From Haloprofundus halobius (GTDB taxonomy: Archaea; Halobacteriota; Halobacteria; Halobacteriales; Haloferacaceae), in contig NZ_CP083666.1 in NCBI RefSeq assembly GCF_020097835.1, forward strand, positions 124,001 to 188,000: a stretch of DNA of 64,000 nt, given 5' to 3'. The notes under the pieces are model-generated. The model worked only from the letters and a program-made list of their open reading frames with translations. It was not told the origin of the DNA and did not search any database. Position numbers and translations under genes: made by a program. This document shows, piece by piece, positions 1 through 7,259 of the stretch. Position 1 is the stretch's first letter. Each line of letters starts with the position of its first letter.

Positions 1-2
1 CC

Positions 3-1658
3 ATCACCGTCACCGACTCCGTTGACGACGCGATGCGCGCCGTCTCGCTGTTCGGGTCGGCGCTGAAGACGACGACGCCGGAGCGCTCCTACCCGACGCT
101 CCGGGGGCACCCGCCGACGGTCGAACTCGGTGACGCTTTCGAGGCACCCGACGACATCGTCGCCCCCGAGACGGGCGTTCGCATCGAACTGCCGCGCGAA
201 CGCTCCTACGTCTACGCGGCCGCGCCGCTGGCGTACTACCTCAGCGCACGCGTCGAACCCGGTCCGGTGCCGCGATTGGTGACTGACGCGGGGTTCGAGT
301 ACCGACTCGATACCGACAACGGCGTCGAACGCGAACTCGAACGGCTGTTGCGTCACGTGTTCTTCCTCGATTGCCTCTGTCGGACCGAGGGGCTCTATCC
401 CGTCGACCTCCACGAACGTCGGGTCGTCGAGGAGGCGCTCTCCGGGGAGTTCGAGATGGCGTTCGACCGTCTGTACGAGTTGCCCTCCGACGAACGCCTC
501 GCGGCGTACCTCTCGGTTCCGTACGAACTGTTGGAACCACACCACCCGGAGTGGAAACTCGTCAGCCACGTCGCACCGACGGCGCAGAGCGTGGAACTGC
601 TGCCGTTTCTCGTCGACGACCTCGCGATCGTTCGCGCACCGACGCGAACCGAAGCTTCGACCGCATCGGAGATACAGGTCGACGCCGTCGACGAGTTCCT
701 TCGCGACGGCGACGAGTTCACCCGCGGGGCAGCAGCGCAGTCCTCCGCGATGGAGTTCGTCCAACCGGAATCGGCCGACGCTGTCGAGCAGGCGTGGGTC
801 GGCGAGGGGACGCCCGTCGGTGCGAACAAGGCCACCATCGAAGCGTACCGCAACCGCCTCAGTCGGACGATGGCCGGCGACGACATCGACATCGTCGTCG
901 TCTGCAACGACTCCGAGATGGTCGACGAGCGCGACGATATCGACCACGTGTACGGTTCGCGCGACGAACTTCCGTTCGACGTGAGCATCCATCGGTCGCT
1001 CACCACCGACGAGTTGGCCGACGTGCTTCGCACGCAAACGGAGTTTCTCCACTACATCGGTCACATCGACGACGGCGGATTCGAGTGTGCCGACGGACGC
1101 CTCGACGCTCGCGAACTCGACGACGTTGGCGTCGACGCGTTCCTCCTGAACGGGTGTACCTCCTACGAGCAGGGGCTGTCGCTCATCGACGCGGGAGCCA
1201 TCGGCGGCATCGTCACGCTCTCGGACGTCATCAACAGCGGCGCGGTGCGTATCGGGTCGGTCCTAGCCAGACTCCTGAACGGCGGGTTCCCACTTTCAGT
1301 AGCGCTCGAGATCGCCCGCGGTGAGAGCATCGTCGGCAGTCAGTACGTCGTCGTCGGCGACGGAGGCCTTGCGATTACGCAACCTGAGAGCGGAGCACCG
1401 TCCCTCTGTGAGGTCGAACGGTGTGATGGGGTCTATGAAGTTTCGCTTCGCGTATATCCAACCGAGAAGTATGGGATAGGGAGTATGACAATCCCCTATA
1501 TTTCGGACAACAAACAGTACTCACTAACTTCGGGTGTTTATCAACAACGAAACATCTCGAAGGGAGAGTTACTTGAGTTCCTCTCTCTCGAAGATTTCCC
1601 CGTCCGCTTTAACGGTGAACTCCGCTGGAGTGAGTCTATTCAGGACTACGAACTTTAG
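3..1658 (+). CDS. CHAT-domain (caspase-like) protease, 5' truncated by window
   Basis: The frame is open from base 3, upstream of the first Met at 33, so the 5' end lies outside the window. The C-terminal part carries a CHAT-like peptidase core: a His in HYIGHID (about residues 340-344 counted from the Met at 33) and a Cys in LLNGCTSYEQG (about residue 375), the expected His-Cys dyad, followed by a GAIGG segment and a long C-terminal tail. Family knowledge: CHAT proteases are caspase-like endopeptidases, several of them effectors of anti-phage or cell-death systems (for example with Craspase or gasdermins). The roughly 300 residues before the dyad are acidic and not recognised as a known domain. 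The last base pairs overlap the stop codon of an opposite-strand 46-residue hydrophobic peptide gene. The CHAT assignment is by motif reading; substrate unknown. Confidence 0.75.
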   Translation: MTVTDSVDDAMRAVSLFGSALKTTTPERSYPTLRGHPPTVELGDAFEAPDDIVAPETGVRIELPRERSYVYAAAPLAYYLSARVEPGPVPRLVTDAGFEYRLDTDNGVERELERLLRHVFFLDCLCRTEGLYPVDLHERRVVEEALSGEFEMAFDRLYELPSDERLAAYLSVPYELLEPHHPEWKLVSHVAPTAQSVELLPFLVDDLAIVRAPTRTEASTASEIQVDAVDEFLRDGDEFTRGAAAQSSAMEFVQPESADAVEQAWVGEGTPVGANKATIEAYRNRLSRTMAGDDIDIVVVCNDSEMVDERDDIDHVYGSRDELPFDVSIHRSLTTDELADVLRTQTEFLHYIGHIDDGGFECADGRLDARELDDVGVDAFLLNGCTSYEQGLSLIDAGAIGGIVTLSDVINSGAVRIGSVLARLLNGGFPLSVALEIARGESIVGSQYVVVGDGGLAITQPESGAPSLCEVERCDGVYEVSLRVYPTEKYGIGSMTIPYISDNKQYSLTSGVYQQRNISKGELLEFLSLEDFPVRFNGELRWSESIQDYEL

Positions 1659-1795
1659 GGTCCGGAAACGTTCCCAGTCGCCGCCGCAACCGCGTTTCCT
1701 GCCTGCGAGAGCAGCAGCATCATCGTGAAGACGACGCCGATCATCCGGGGGTTGTTTTTGAGGTAGTTCGCCATTCCAGAGTCGTTCTGGCTCAT
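1655..1795 (-). CDS. 46-aa hydrophobic single-helix peptide (DUF7503-like)
   Basis: A 46-codon gene running from an ATG at 1795 to a TAA at 1655-1657, overlapping the stop codon of the CHAT gene by two bases on the opposite strand. The peptide starts MSQNDSGMANYL, has an NPRMIGVVFTMM core and a helix continuing through LLLSQAGNAVAAA, ending GNVSGP. This matches my memory of a haloarchaeal mini-protein family labelled DUF7503, often found beside CHAT-type genes. It looks like one membrane-spanning or membrane-inserting helix with a short polar N-terminus. A TATA-like stretch (1825-1836) lies 30-40 bases upstream, so it is probably transcribed on its own. Function unknown; because of its partner it could be a protease substrate or regulator, which is inference. 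Confidence 0.75.
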   Translation of the reverse strand: MSQNDSGMANYLKNNPRMIGVVFTMMLLLSQAGNAVAAATGNVSGP

Positions 1796-2000
1796 ACTAC
1801 AGAGGATACCCCCCGCGGCAATGAATATATTTAAACACTTCCCACAGATAATTCAATAATATAATATCAGGATCTAGACGGAATAACGCATTCAAAAGCT
1901 GTCACGACAGCCGCGTAGTTACCATTTCTCACGGGGGCACCTCATTCTACCGCCTTCCGTCACCGGCTGCGTCCCGAAATCGTCGCGTCCTCGCTCCGCC
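1796..2000. other. AT-rich intergenic region with mini-protein promoter
   Basis: Markedly AT-rich against the surrounding coding DNA. It holds the TATA-like run ATATATTTAAA near 1825-1836 that suits the minus-strand mini-protein, and a short inverted repeat GCTGTC-AC-GACAGC at 1898-1911. No further coding frame is convincing. Confidence 0.5.
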
Positions 2001-3479
2001 TCACGCCATCGACCGTGTCGGTCGCTCGCCGGACCGGTAGAACTGCCCGTGGAAGTCGAAGGGAATCGGTTCTGAGAACACGGCGCGCGCCCGCTCGGAC
2101 ATCGTCGCCGCGTCGAGTATCAGGAGGAACGACCGCTCGGCGTCGGCGTCGAGCACCACCGAGAGCAACACGCCGTCGTCCTCGGTAACGGCCTCCTCGC
2201 TGTCTTCGCTTCGCTGTAATGAGACCCGCGGAACGAACAGCGGTTCACCAGGATAGACGTTCGGTTCGGTCCACGTCTCCCACGCCTGAAATCGTCCACG
2301 TCGCTCACCGAGGTCGACTTTCACGAGTCGGTCGACGTAGCCGTCCGGCGAGCGCTCCTCGGTGCCGACGCCGTAGACGTAGCGGTACGGCTGTGTGTTA
2401 CACCGCGCGTAGTGAATCGTCGGGAACTCGACGTGGCCCGGATGGAGCGTCCGAGTGACGACGTGGCCGGTCTCGACGTCGACCTGCAGCCGGCGGAGTT
2501 CGGCGCCGGGCGGCGAAAAATCGGGAGAATCGAACCCGTCCAGAGAGAACGCGTCGACGACGCTCGCGTCCTCGAACGCCGCGACGTCGAGGTGAAGCGC
2601 GCCGGCTCGCTCGAAGGCGTTGACGTGGTGGAAGACGAAACTCGGCGCAGTCCGCGCGTAGGCGACGAGTTCGCCGCGCTCTCTGTCGACGACGAGGATA
2701 CGCGTCCCGAGTTCGGGTCGCCAGCGGTAGCTCTCGACGAACGGCCGGTCTCGGAGCAGCGCGAGCGGAGTCGTCCGAAACGGCGGGACGAGTAGTGCGA
2801 CGTAGTTCGGCGTCAGCGCGAAACTGTGGAGATAGCCGGGGTGACGTATCGGGACGCGCGCGACCACCTCGCGTCGCTCCTTGCCGTCGGGGACGCGGTA
2901 GACGACGTACTCGCTGTGCAGGCCGAGGCGGGTTGCGACGCCCACTATCTCCTCCCGAAACGGGTCGTAGTGAACGTGCGCGAGCGGTCCCGCTCGTCCG
3001 ACCTCGTCGTCGAACTGCCTCCCCCCTCGTGTCCGGAGCGTCTCCGGGTCGTAGACGGTCCACCACGGCGTCTCAGTCGCCGCGAGGTGGCGACCGCCGA
3101 GGTAGACGACGGAGACCGACGCGTTGTCCGTCGCCGCGCGAGTCCCGAACCGTCGGAGGTGTCCGAGTCCGCGCCACTGCGGGTCGGTCCCGAACTCGCG
3201 AAAGCGGAGGCTGTCGTGCTCGCGGACGTGGCGGAACTGCCGACTCCGCAGGAACCGATTGGTGTACCGGACCTCGCCGTCCTCGATCCGGAACCGCCGG
3301 AGCATCGCCAGCCCGTCGAACCAGTGATTCACGCGTCGGTCGCCGACCGTAAACGACCCCGGGCCGTTGCGGACGAGCGTTCCGTCGAGCCACGAGGGGA
3401 TCTCGCCGTCGACCCGTAGCGGTTCGTCGGTGTACTCGGTCGTCGTCGGTCGCAGGCCGAGTCGGTGGTCGCCGCTCAT
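2001..3479 (-). CDS. Carotenoid oxygenase (RPE65/CCD family)
   Basis: A 492-residue protein with the whole carotenoid cleavage dioxygenase layout: N-terminal LVRNGPGSF blade and the iron-binding histidines in AHVHYDP (about 168-170), YLHSF (218), FVFHHVN (284-285) and FDFHGQF (477). Members use a His4-bound Fe(II) and O2 to split carotenoids to apocarotenals such as retinal. Haloarchaea usually make retinal for rhodopsins with Brp/Blh proteins, so this soluble oxygenase may act on bacterioruberin-type or other carotenoids; the substrate cannot be read from sequence. The gene stands alone, divergent from the M28 peptidase at 3651. Length and motifs look intact. Confidence 0.88.
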   Translation of the reverse strand: MSGDHRLGLRPTTTEYTDEPLRVDGEIPSWLDGTLVRNGPGSFTVGDRRVNHWFDGLAMLRRFRIEDGEVRYTNRFLRSRQFRHVREHDSLRFREFGTDPQWRGLGHLRRFGTRAATDNASVSVVYLGGRHLAATETPWWTVYDPETLRTRGGRQFDDEVGRAGPLAHVHYDPFREEIVGVATRLGLHSEYVVYRVPDGKERREVVARVPIRHPGYLHSFALTPNYVALLVPPFRTTPLALLRDRPFVESYRWRPELGTRILVVDRERGELVAYARTAPSFVFHHVNAFERAGALHLDVAAFEDASVVDAFSLDGFDSPDFSPPGAELRRLQVDVETGHVVTRTLHPGHVEFPTIHYARCNTQPYRYVYGVGTEERSPDGYVDRLVKVDLGERRGRFQAWETWTEPNVYPGEPLFVPRVSLQRSEDSEEAVTEDDGVLLSVVLDADAERSFLLILDAATMSERARAVFSEPIPFDFHGQFYRSGERPTRSMA

Positions 3480-3650
3480 CGGTCACCCACCTCGAATTGT
3501 CTGGATACTGCTCGCGCTCCGACTGCGACTCCGCAGTCCATACGGGAGGGTCGGTCGCCAGCGGAATGGTGTTTGTCCCCCTAGTCGTCCATCTCGGACG
3601 ACGGCTACCGCTTCCCAGAGACTCTTGTCGCCCCCGACGAACGCTCTCTC

Positions 3651-5033
3651 ATGACACGACTTCCCGACACCGTCGTCGGCGACGCACAGACCAGCACGTT
3701 CGGCTGGGAGACGCTCCGGTCGCTCGTCGACGTCGGCAATCGAATGGCCGGACAGGAAGGCGAGAAAGCGGGCGCGGCGGTCGTCGCCGACGCGTTCGAG
3801 CGCGCGGGACTCCGCGAGATCGAGATAGACGAGTTTGACATCCCCGGGTGGTGGCGCGGCAGTTCCGCGCTCGAACTCCGCGGGTCGCATCCGCGTCGAC
3901 ACGAGAGTCAACACGACGTGCTGGCGCTGCCGGGGTCGCCCTCGGGGACGGTCTCGGGGCCGGTCGTCGACGTCGGCGACGGCACCTACGAGGAGTTCGA
4001 CGCCGTCGGCGACGATCTGGAGGGCGCGGTCGCGCTCGTCTCCAGCGACACGCCCGAGAACACCGACCGGTGGCTCCACCGCATGGAGAAGTACGTCAAC
4101 GCCGCCGACCACGGCGCGGTCGGCTTCCTCTTTCGCAACCACATCGAGGGGTCGCTGCCGCCGACCGGCGAGGTCGGTTACCACAACCGGCCGGGGCCGA
4201 TTCCGGCCATCGGCGTCTCCAAGGAGGTCGGCGAACGCCTCGTCCGCTACGCCGACGAACAGGCGGAGTTCGTCGTCGAACTCGACGTCGACTGCCGGAA
4301 CGAACCCGCGAAATCGAGAAACGTCGAGGGCGTCCTGGGTCCCGCCGACGCCGACCGGGAGGTGCTCGTCACGGCGCACGTCGACGCCCACGACATCGCC
4401 GACGGCGCGAACGACAACGGCGCGGGGTCGGCGCTCGTCGCCGAGATCGGGCGGTTGCTCGCACAGGTCGAGTCCGACCTCGACTCCCGCGTCCGGTTCG
4501 TCACGTTCGGCTCCGAGGAGGTCGGTCTCTGGGGGGCGTACCACTTCGCGGAGAGTCACGACCTCGATTCGGTGAAGTGCGTGCTCAACATCGACGGCCC
4601 GGCGAACTCCCGGAACGTCCGCGTGGGTACCAACGGCTTCGAGTCGATGGGCGAGGCGTTCGAGACGGTCGGCGAGGAACTCGACGTGCCGATTCGGTCG
4701 GGCGACACCATCTCGCCGCACGGCGACCAGTGGGCGTTCGTCCAGGAGGGCGTCCCCGCGGTGATGGCCACCTCGACCTCCGAGCAGAGCGGCCGCGGGT
4801 GGGGCCACACCCACGCCGACACGCTGGACAAACTCGACCCGCGCGACCTGCGCGACGTGGCGACCATCTTCGCGAGTACGGCCTCCCACCTCGCGAGCGA
4901 CGACGTGGAGACGCCGCACAAGACGCGCCGCGAGATTCGCGACAGCATCGACGCCGGCTACGTCACCGAACTGAAGATGGGCGGGCGCTGGCCGTACGAC
5001 GACGACGCCCGGAGCGGCGCGGGTGAGAACTGA
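3651..5033 (+). CDS. M28 family zinc aminopeptidase with PA domain
   Basis: 460 residues. The C-terminal half has the M28 di-zinc site: H243 in TAHVDAHD, bridging D255 in GANDNGAGS, the Glu pair 289-290 in FGSEE, D315 in NIDGP and H388 in GHTHADT. Residues about 90-210 look like an inserted protease-associated (PA) domain (GPVVDVGDGTYEEF to GVSKEVGERL). No signal peptide is visible, so it is likely cytosolic. Its TGA overlaps the ATG of the pyroglutamyl peptidase gene by one base (TGATG at 5031-5035), indicating one transcript for peptide trimming: Pcp removes blocking pyroglutamate and this enzyme removes N-terminal residues. The peptidase pairing is inference from operon structure. Confidence 0.9.
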   Translation: MTRLPDTVVGDAQTSTFGWETLRSLVDVGNRMAGQEGEKAGAAVVADAFERAGLREIEIDEFDIPGWWRGSSALELRGSHPRRHESQHDVLALPGSPSGTVSGPVVDVGDGTYEEFDAVGDDLEGAVALVSSDTPENTDRWLHRMEKYVNAADHGAVGFLFRNHIEGSLPPTGEVGYHNRPGPIPAIGVSKEVGERLVRYADEQAEFVVELDVDCRNEPAKSRNVEGVLGPADADREVLVTAHVDAHDIADGANDNGAGSALVAEIGRLLAQVESDLDSRVRFVTFGSEEVGLWGAYHFAESHDLDSVKCVLNIDGPANSRNVRVGTNGFESMGEAFETVGEELDVPIRSGDTISPHGDQWAFVQEGVPAVMATSTSEQSGRGWGHTHADTLDKLDPRDLRDVATIFASTASHLASDDVETPHKTRREIRDSIDAGYVTELKMGGRWPYDDDARSGAGEN

Positions 5034-5746
5034 TGACGCTGCTGCTCACCGGCTACGAACCGTTCGGCGACCACGACGAGAACCCGACGCAGACGCTCGT
5101 CGAGAAACTCGACGGCGCGACCGTCTCGGGAGAGGAAATCGTCGGGCGCGTCCTGCCGGTCGAGTACGCCGTCGCCGCCGACGAGATGGCGACGCTCGTC
5201 GCGGACTACGAGCCCGAAGTCGTCGTCTCGACGGGACTCGCGGCCGGCCGTGCCGCCGTCTCCGTCGAACGAATCGGCATCAACACGAACGACTGCGGCG
5301 GCGTCGCCGACAACGCTGACGCAGAACCCCGGAACGAACGCATCGACGCCGACGGCGCGGACGCGTACTTCGCGACGCTCCCCGTGGTGTCGGTCGTCGA
5401 GTCGCTCTTGGACGCCGGAATCCCGGCGCGCGTCTCGAACACGGCGGGGACGCACCTCTGCAACAACATCCTCTACAACACGCGGGCGCTCGTGGAGCGC
5501 GAGGGGCTGGAGATCCCCGTCGGGTTCGTCCACGTGCCGCTGACGCCGACGATGGCCGCTGAGAAAGCGAGTGAGGGCGAAGCGACGGCGGGCGGGGCGG
5601 TGAAATCGAGTCTCCCGCTTGACCTGCAGAAGCGCGCGGTCGAACTGACGTTCCAGACGACGCTCGACGGCTCAGCCGTCGAACTGAGGTGCGACTGGAC
5701 GTGCGCGCTCATTCTTCGTCAGCCGCCGAGTCCTCGAAGCGTCTGA
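5033..5746 (+). CDS. pcp: Pyroglutamyl-peptidase I with altered C-terminus
   Basis: 237 residues of the C15 cysteine peptidase family, which removes N-terminal pyroglutamate from peptides. The catalytic triad is present: E79 (SVERIGINTND), C143 (NTAGTHLCNN) and H167 (VGFVHVPL); these positions agree closely with bacterial Pcp. The usual family length is about 215-220; after DGSAVE (ends at 5684) the tail RCDWTCALILRQPPSPRSV is unlike Pcp and runs 38 bp into the convergent HalOD1 gene. The sequence from 5428 to 5684 is repeated, degraded, at 6756-7011, and the homology stops exactly where the odd tail begins, so the native 3' end was probably replaced by rearrangement. Confidence 0.9.
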   Translation: MTLLLTGYEPFGDHDENPTQTLVEKLDGATVSGEEIVGRVLPVEYAVAADEMATLVADYEPEVVVSTGLAAGRAAVSVERIGINTNDCGGVADNADAEPRNERIDADGADAYFATLPVVSVVESLLDAGIPARVSNTAGTHLCNNILYNTRALVEREGLEIPVGFVHVPLTPTMAAEKASEGEATAGGAVKSSLPLDLQKRAVELTFQTTLDGSAVELRCDWTCALILRQPPSPRSV

Positions 5747-6101
5747 ATACTGTCACCCAGCCGTCCGTTTCGACGCTCACCTTGTAGTCGTTGTACCGAA
5801 ACTCGACGGTCGAATTCGTACCGTTCTGCGTGATCGGAGAGTGGTCGAACAGGACGTCGTCGATGCCTGCGACGTCAATGACCTCGTAGAGCGGCGGATT
5901 CTTGATCTCGACGATAGCGGTGTCCTCGGCGTCGGCGATCGTACTGACGATCACCGTCGTGAGGTCACGGGAGTCACTGGGGTCGTACTGAGCCTGAGTC
6001 GCGAACGTCCACCCGCCATCGGTCATCTCCCTCGCCGCCGGTGCGTCGAGCGTATCCTCGGGCGAGACGGTCTCGGCGCTGTTCTGGTCTGTGTCTCTCA
6101 T
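5709..6101 (-). CDS. HalOD1 output-domain protein
   Basis: 130 residues when started at the ATG at 6101 (MRDTDQNSAETVSPEDTL); a longer reading to 6245 would overlap the preceding gene and is of shadow-like composition. The body DLTTVIVSTIADAEDTA through LFDHSP to VEFRYNDYKVSVETDGWVTV matches the haloarchaeal HalOD1 output domain, often the C-terminal output of haloarchaeal two-component or bacteriorhodopsin-activator-like systems and also found alone. It follows a DUF7344 gene by 37 bp on the same strand, so the two likely form one operon. The 3' end overlaps pcp convergently. The space between the two genes has an A11 run. Confidence 0.8.
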   Translation of the reverse strand: MRDTDQNSAETVSPEDTLDAPAAREMTDGGWTFATQAQYDPSDSRDLTTVIVSTIADAEDTAIVEIKNPPLYEVIDVAGIDDVLFDHSPITQNGTNSTVEFRYNDYKVSVETDGWVTVFRRFEDSAADEE

Positions 6102-6133
6102 AGGGTTCGAGTGTTTTTTTTTTTCTCGTCCAT
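6098..6133 (-). other. Possible 11-codon leader ORF over an A11 run
   Basis: Between the DUF7344 stop and the HalOD1 start the minus strand reads ATG GAC GAG, then an A11 run, then ACT CGA ACC CTA TGA: MDEKKKNTRTL. Its TGA overlaps the HalOD1 ATG as ATGA. The run contains A-AAA-AAC, a classic -1 slippery heptamer, and a -1 shift there would enter the HalOD1 frame. It may be chance; only the geometry is observed. Confidence 0.3.
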
Positions 6134-6138
6134 CGTCG

Positions 6139-6600
6139 TCAGTCCTCCTCGTAGTCGCTGCGTGCGTGTGTCTCTTGGAGCGCGTCCAAACTCGCCCCGG
6201 CGCCCTCCAGGACTGCGAGCACCTGAACGGCGTTCTCGTCCGCAACGATCACCTCCTCGGTCGCTCCGTCCTCGAACTTCACGACGTGCAACTCGACCAA
6301 CTTCGGAACGTGGGCGTGGTAGAGCGAGACGTACATCTCGTCGCGGTCGGACTGGGTGACGTCCGCTTCGGGAACGTCGCGCTCCCAAGCGACGAGCTTC
6401 GTCGCCAAATCCCAGAGCGTCCACCGAGTGTTAGACAAGAGCGAGTAACAGAGGTAGCGTCGCCTCGGATGCGCCAGCGCCTCGTAGACGAACTCCATCT
6501 CCAAAACCTCCGCCGGGGGCGGACGCGCGTTCCGGATGTAACTGTCGACGTTCCGTTGCATCTCGTTCCCACCCTCCGATTGCCCCGGCTCGTCCTCCAT
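6139..6600 (-). CDS. DUF7344 winged-helix-like protein
   Basis: 153 residues from the ATG at 6600 (a GTG at 6615 would add five residues). The segment EFVYEALAHPRRRYLCYSLL, then TLWDLATKLVAWE and a HAHVPKLVELHVVKFED stretch, is the layout of the haloarchaeal DUF7344 domain, a winged-helix fold resembling ArsR-type regulators; the segment after LSNTRW fits the recognition region. No metal-binding cysteines are seen. It lies upstream of and co-oriented with the HalOD1 gene, a pairing common in Halobacteria. Likely a DNA-binding regulator; targets unknown. The pair sits inside a rearranged pcp locus. Confidence 0.75.
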   Translation of the reverse strand: MEDEPGQSEGGNEMQRNVDSYIRNARPPPAEVLEMEFVYEALAHPRRRYLCYSLLSNTRWTLWDLATKLVAWERDVPEADVTQSDRDEMYVSLYHAHVPKLVELHVVKFEDGATEEVIVADENAVQVLAVLEGAGASLDALQETHARSDYEED

Positions 6601-6615
6601 GCGGTAAATAGCCAC

Positions 6616-6755
6616 TACACACGGTTAACCCTATTTCAGCCGGGGTGAGAAGTCCGGATTCGGTGATAAAAGTGGTTAGAAACAACGTCTCTCAGTCCTG
6701 TAACTGAGAGACTGCGACCGGAAGCGAACAGCGTGCGTGTGTGTGTCGACCACGA
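6616..6755. other. Intergenic, DUF7344 promoter side
   Basis: Holds the upstream region of the DUF7344 gene (GGTTAACC near 6624-6631 at a suitable distance for a TATA-like element). No gene is visible; the block then runs into the pcp and transposase remnants that fill the space up to 7259. Confidence 0.4.
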
Positions 6756-7011
6756 GCGCGTCTCGAACACGGCGGGGATACACCTCTGCAACGACATTCT
6801 GTACACCGCCCGGGCGCTCGTGGAGCGCGAGGGCTGGAGATTCCCATCGGATTCGTCCACCTACCGCTGACGCCGGAGATGGCCGCCGAGAAGTCGTGCG
6901 AGGGCGAAGTGACCGCGGGTGGCGCGGTGAAAGCGAGTCTCCCGCTCGAACTGCAGAGACGGGCGGTCGAACCGACGTTCGAGACGACGCTCGACGGCTC
7001 AGCCGTCGAAC
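6756..7011 (+). pseudogene. Degraded copy of pcp 3' region
   Basis: Aligns by eye over its full length with 5428-5684 inside pcp (about 85% identical). It encodes VSNTAGIHLCNDILYTARALVERE, then one G is missing (GAGGGCTGG versus GAGGGGCTGG) and the reading shifts to GLEIPIGFVHLPLTPEMAAEK in the next frame. Both copies end with the same inverted repeat GACGGCTCAGCCGTC (5666-5680 and 6993-7007) and diverge just after GTCGAAC. The N-terminal two thirds of the gene, including E79, are absent, so this cannot be functional. Confidence 0.9.
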
Positions 7012-7027
7012 GAGCAAACCCTCCCGT

Positions 7028-7235
7028 GTCACGGCGGAGTTGGTCAGCGAAATGCCTGGCGTTCTCGGAGAAACCGAACTCACGCGGTTGCATCACTCTG
7101 CGGTGCTCCGCACATGGTTCGAACGGACTCCAACCAAGACGTGGCGTGCGTTTCTCGGTGCGTCAGCCGAGTAGCGTCCCGGAACCCACCATCGATTCGA
7201 CTGACTTCGACCGGAGTGCAGATACCATCGAGACG
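7028..7235 (+). pseudogene. IS5-family transposase remnant
   Basis: One frame reads VTAELVSEMPGVL, LTRLHHSAVLRTWFE and PTKTWRAFLGASAE, ending at a TAG at 7172-7174; a neighbouring frame continues TIDSTDFDRSADTIE. This follows the N-terminal helix and first catalytic Asp region (AIDSTGFDRDQPSRHYA) as I remember it in haloarchaeal IS5-family transposases. Frameshift and stop leave only about 70 codons and no termini were recognised, so it is a decayed fragment adjoining the broken pcp copy. Confidence 0.6.
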
Positions 7236-7259
7236 CGACGCAGTGGGTGTGGGAGGCAG

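Noticed and set aside
3483-4919. 478-codon minus-strand frame
   Set aside because: Antisense of the M28 peptidase; no recognisable motif.
6102-6245. Longer N-terminus for the HalOD1 protein
   Set aside because: It would run through the DUF7344 gene end and consists of shadow-type Arg/Thr residues; the ATG at 6101 fits the gene spacing.
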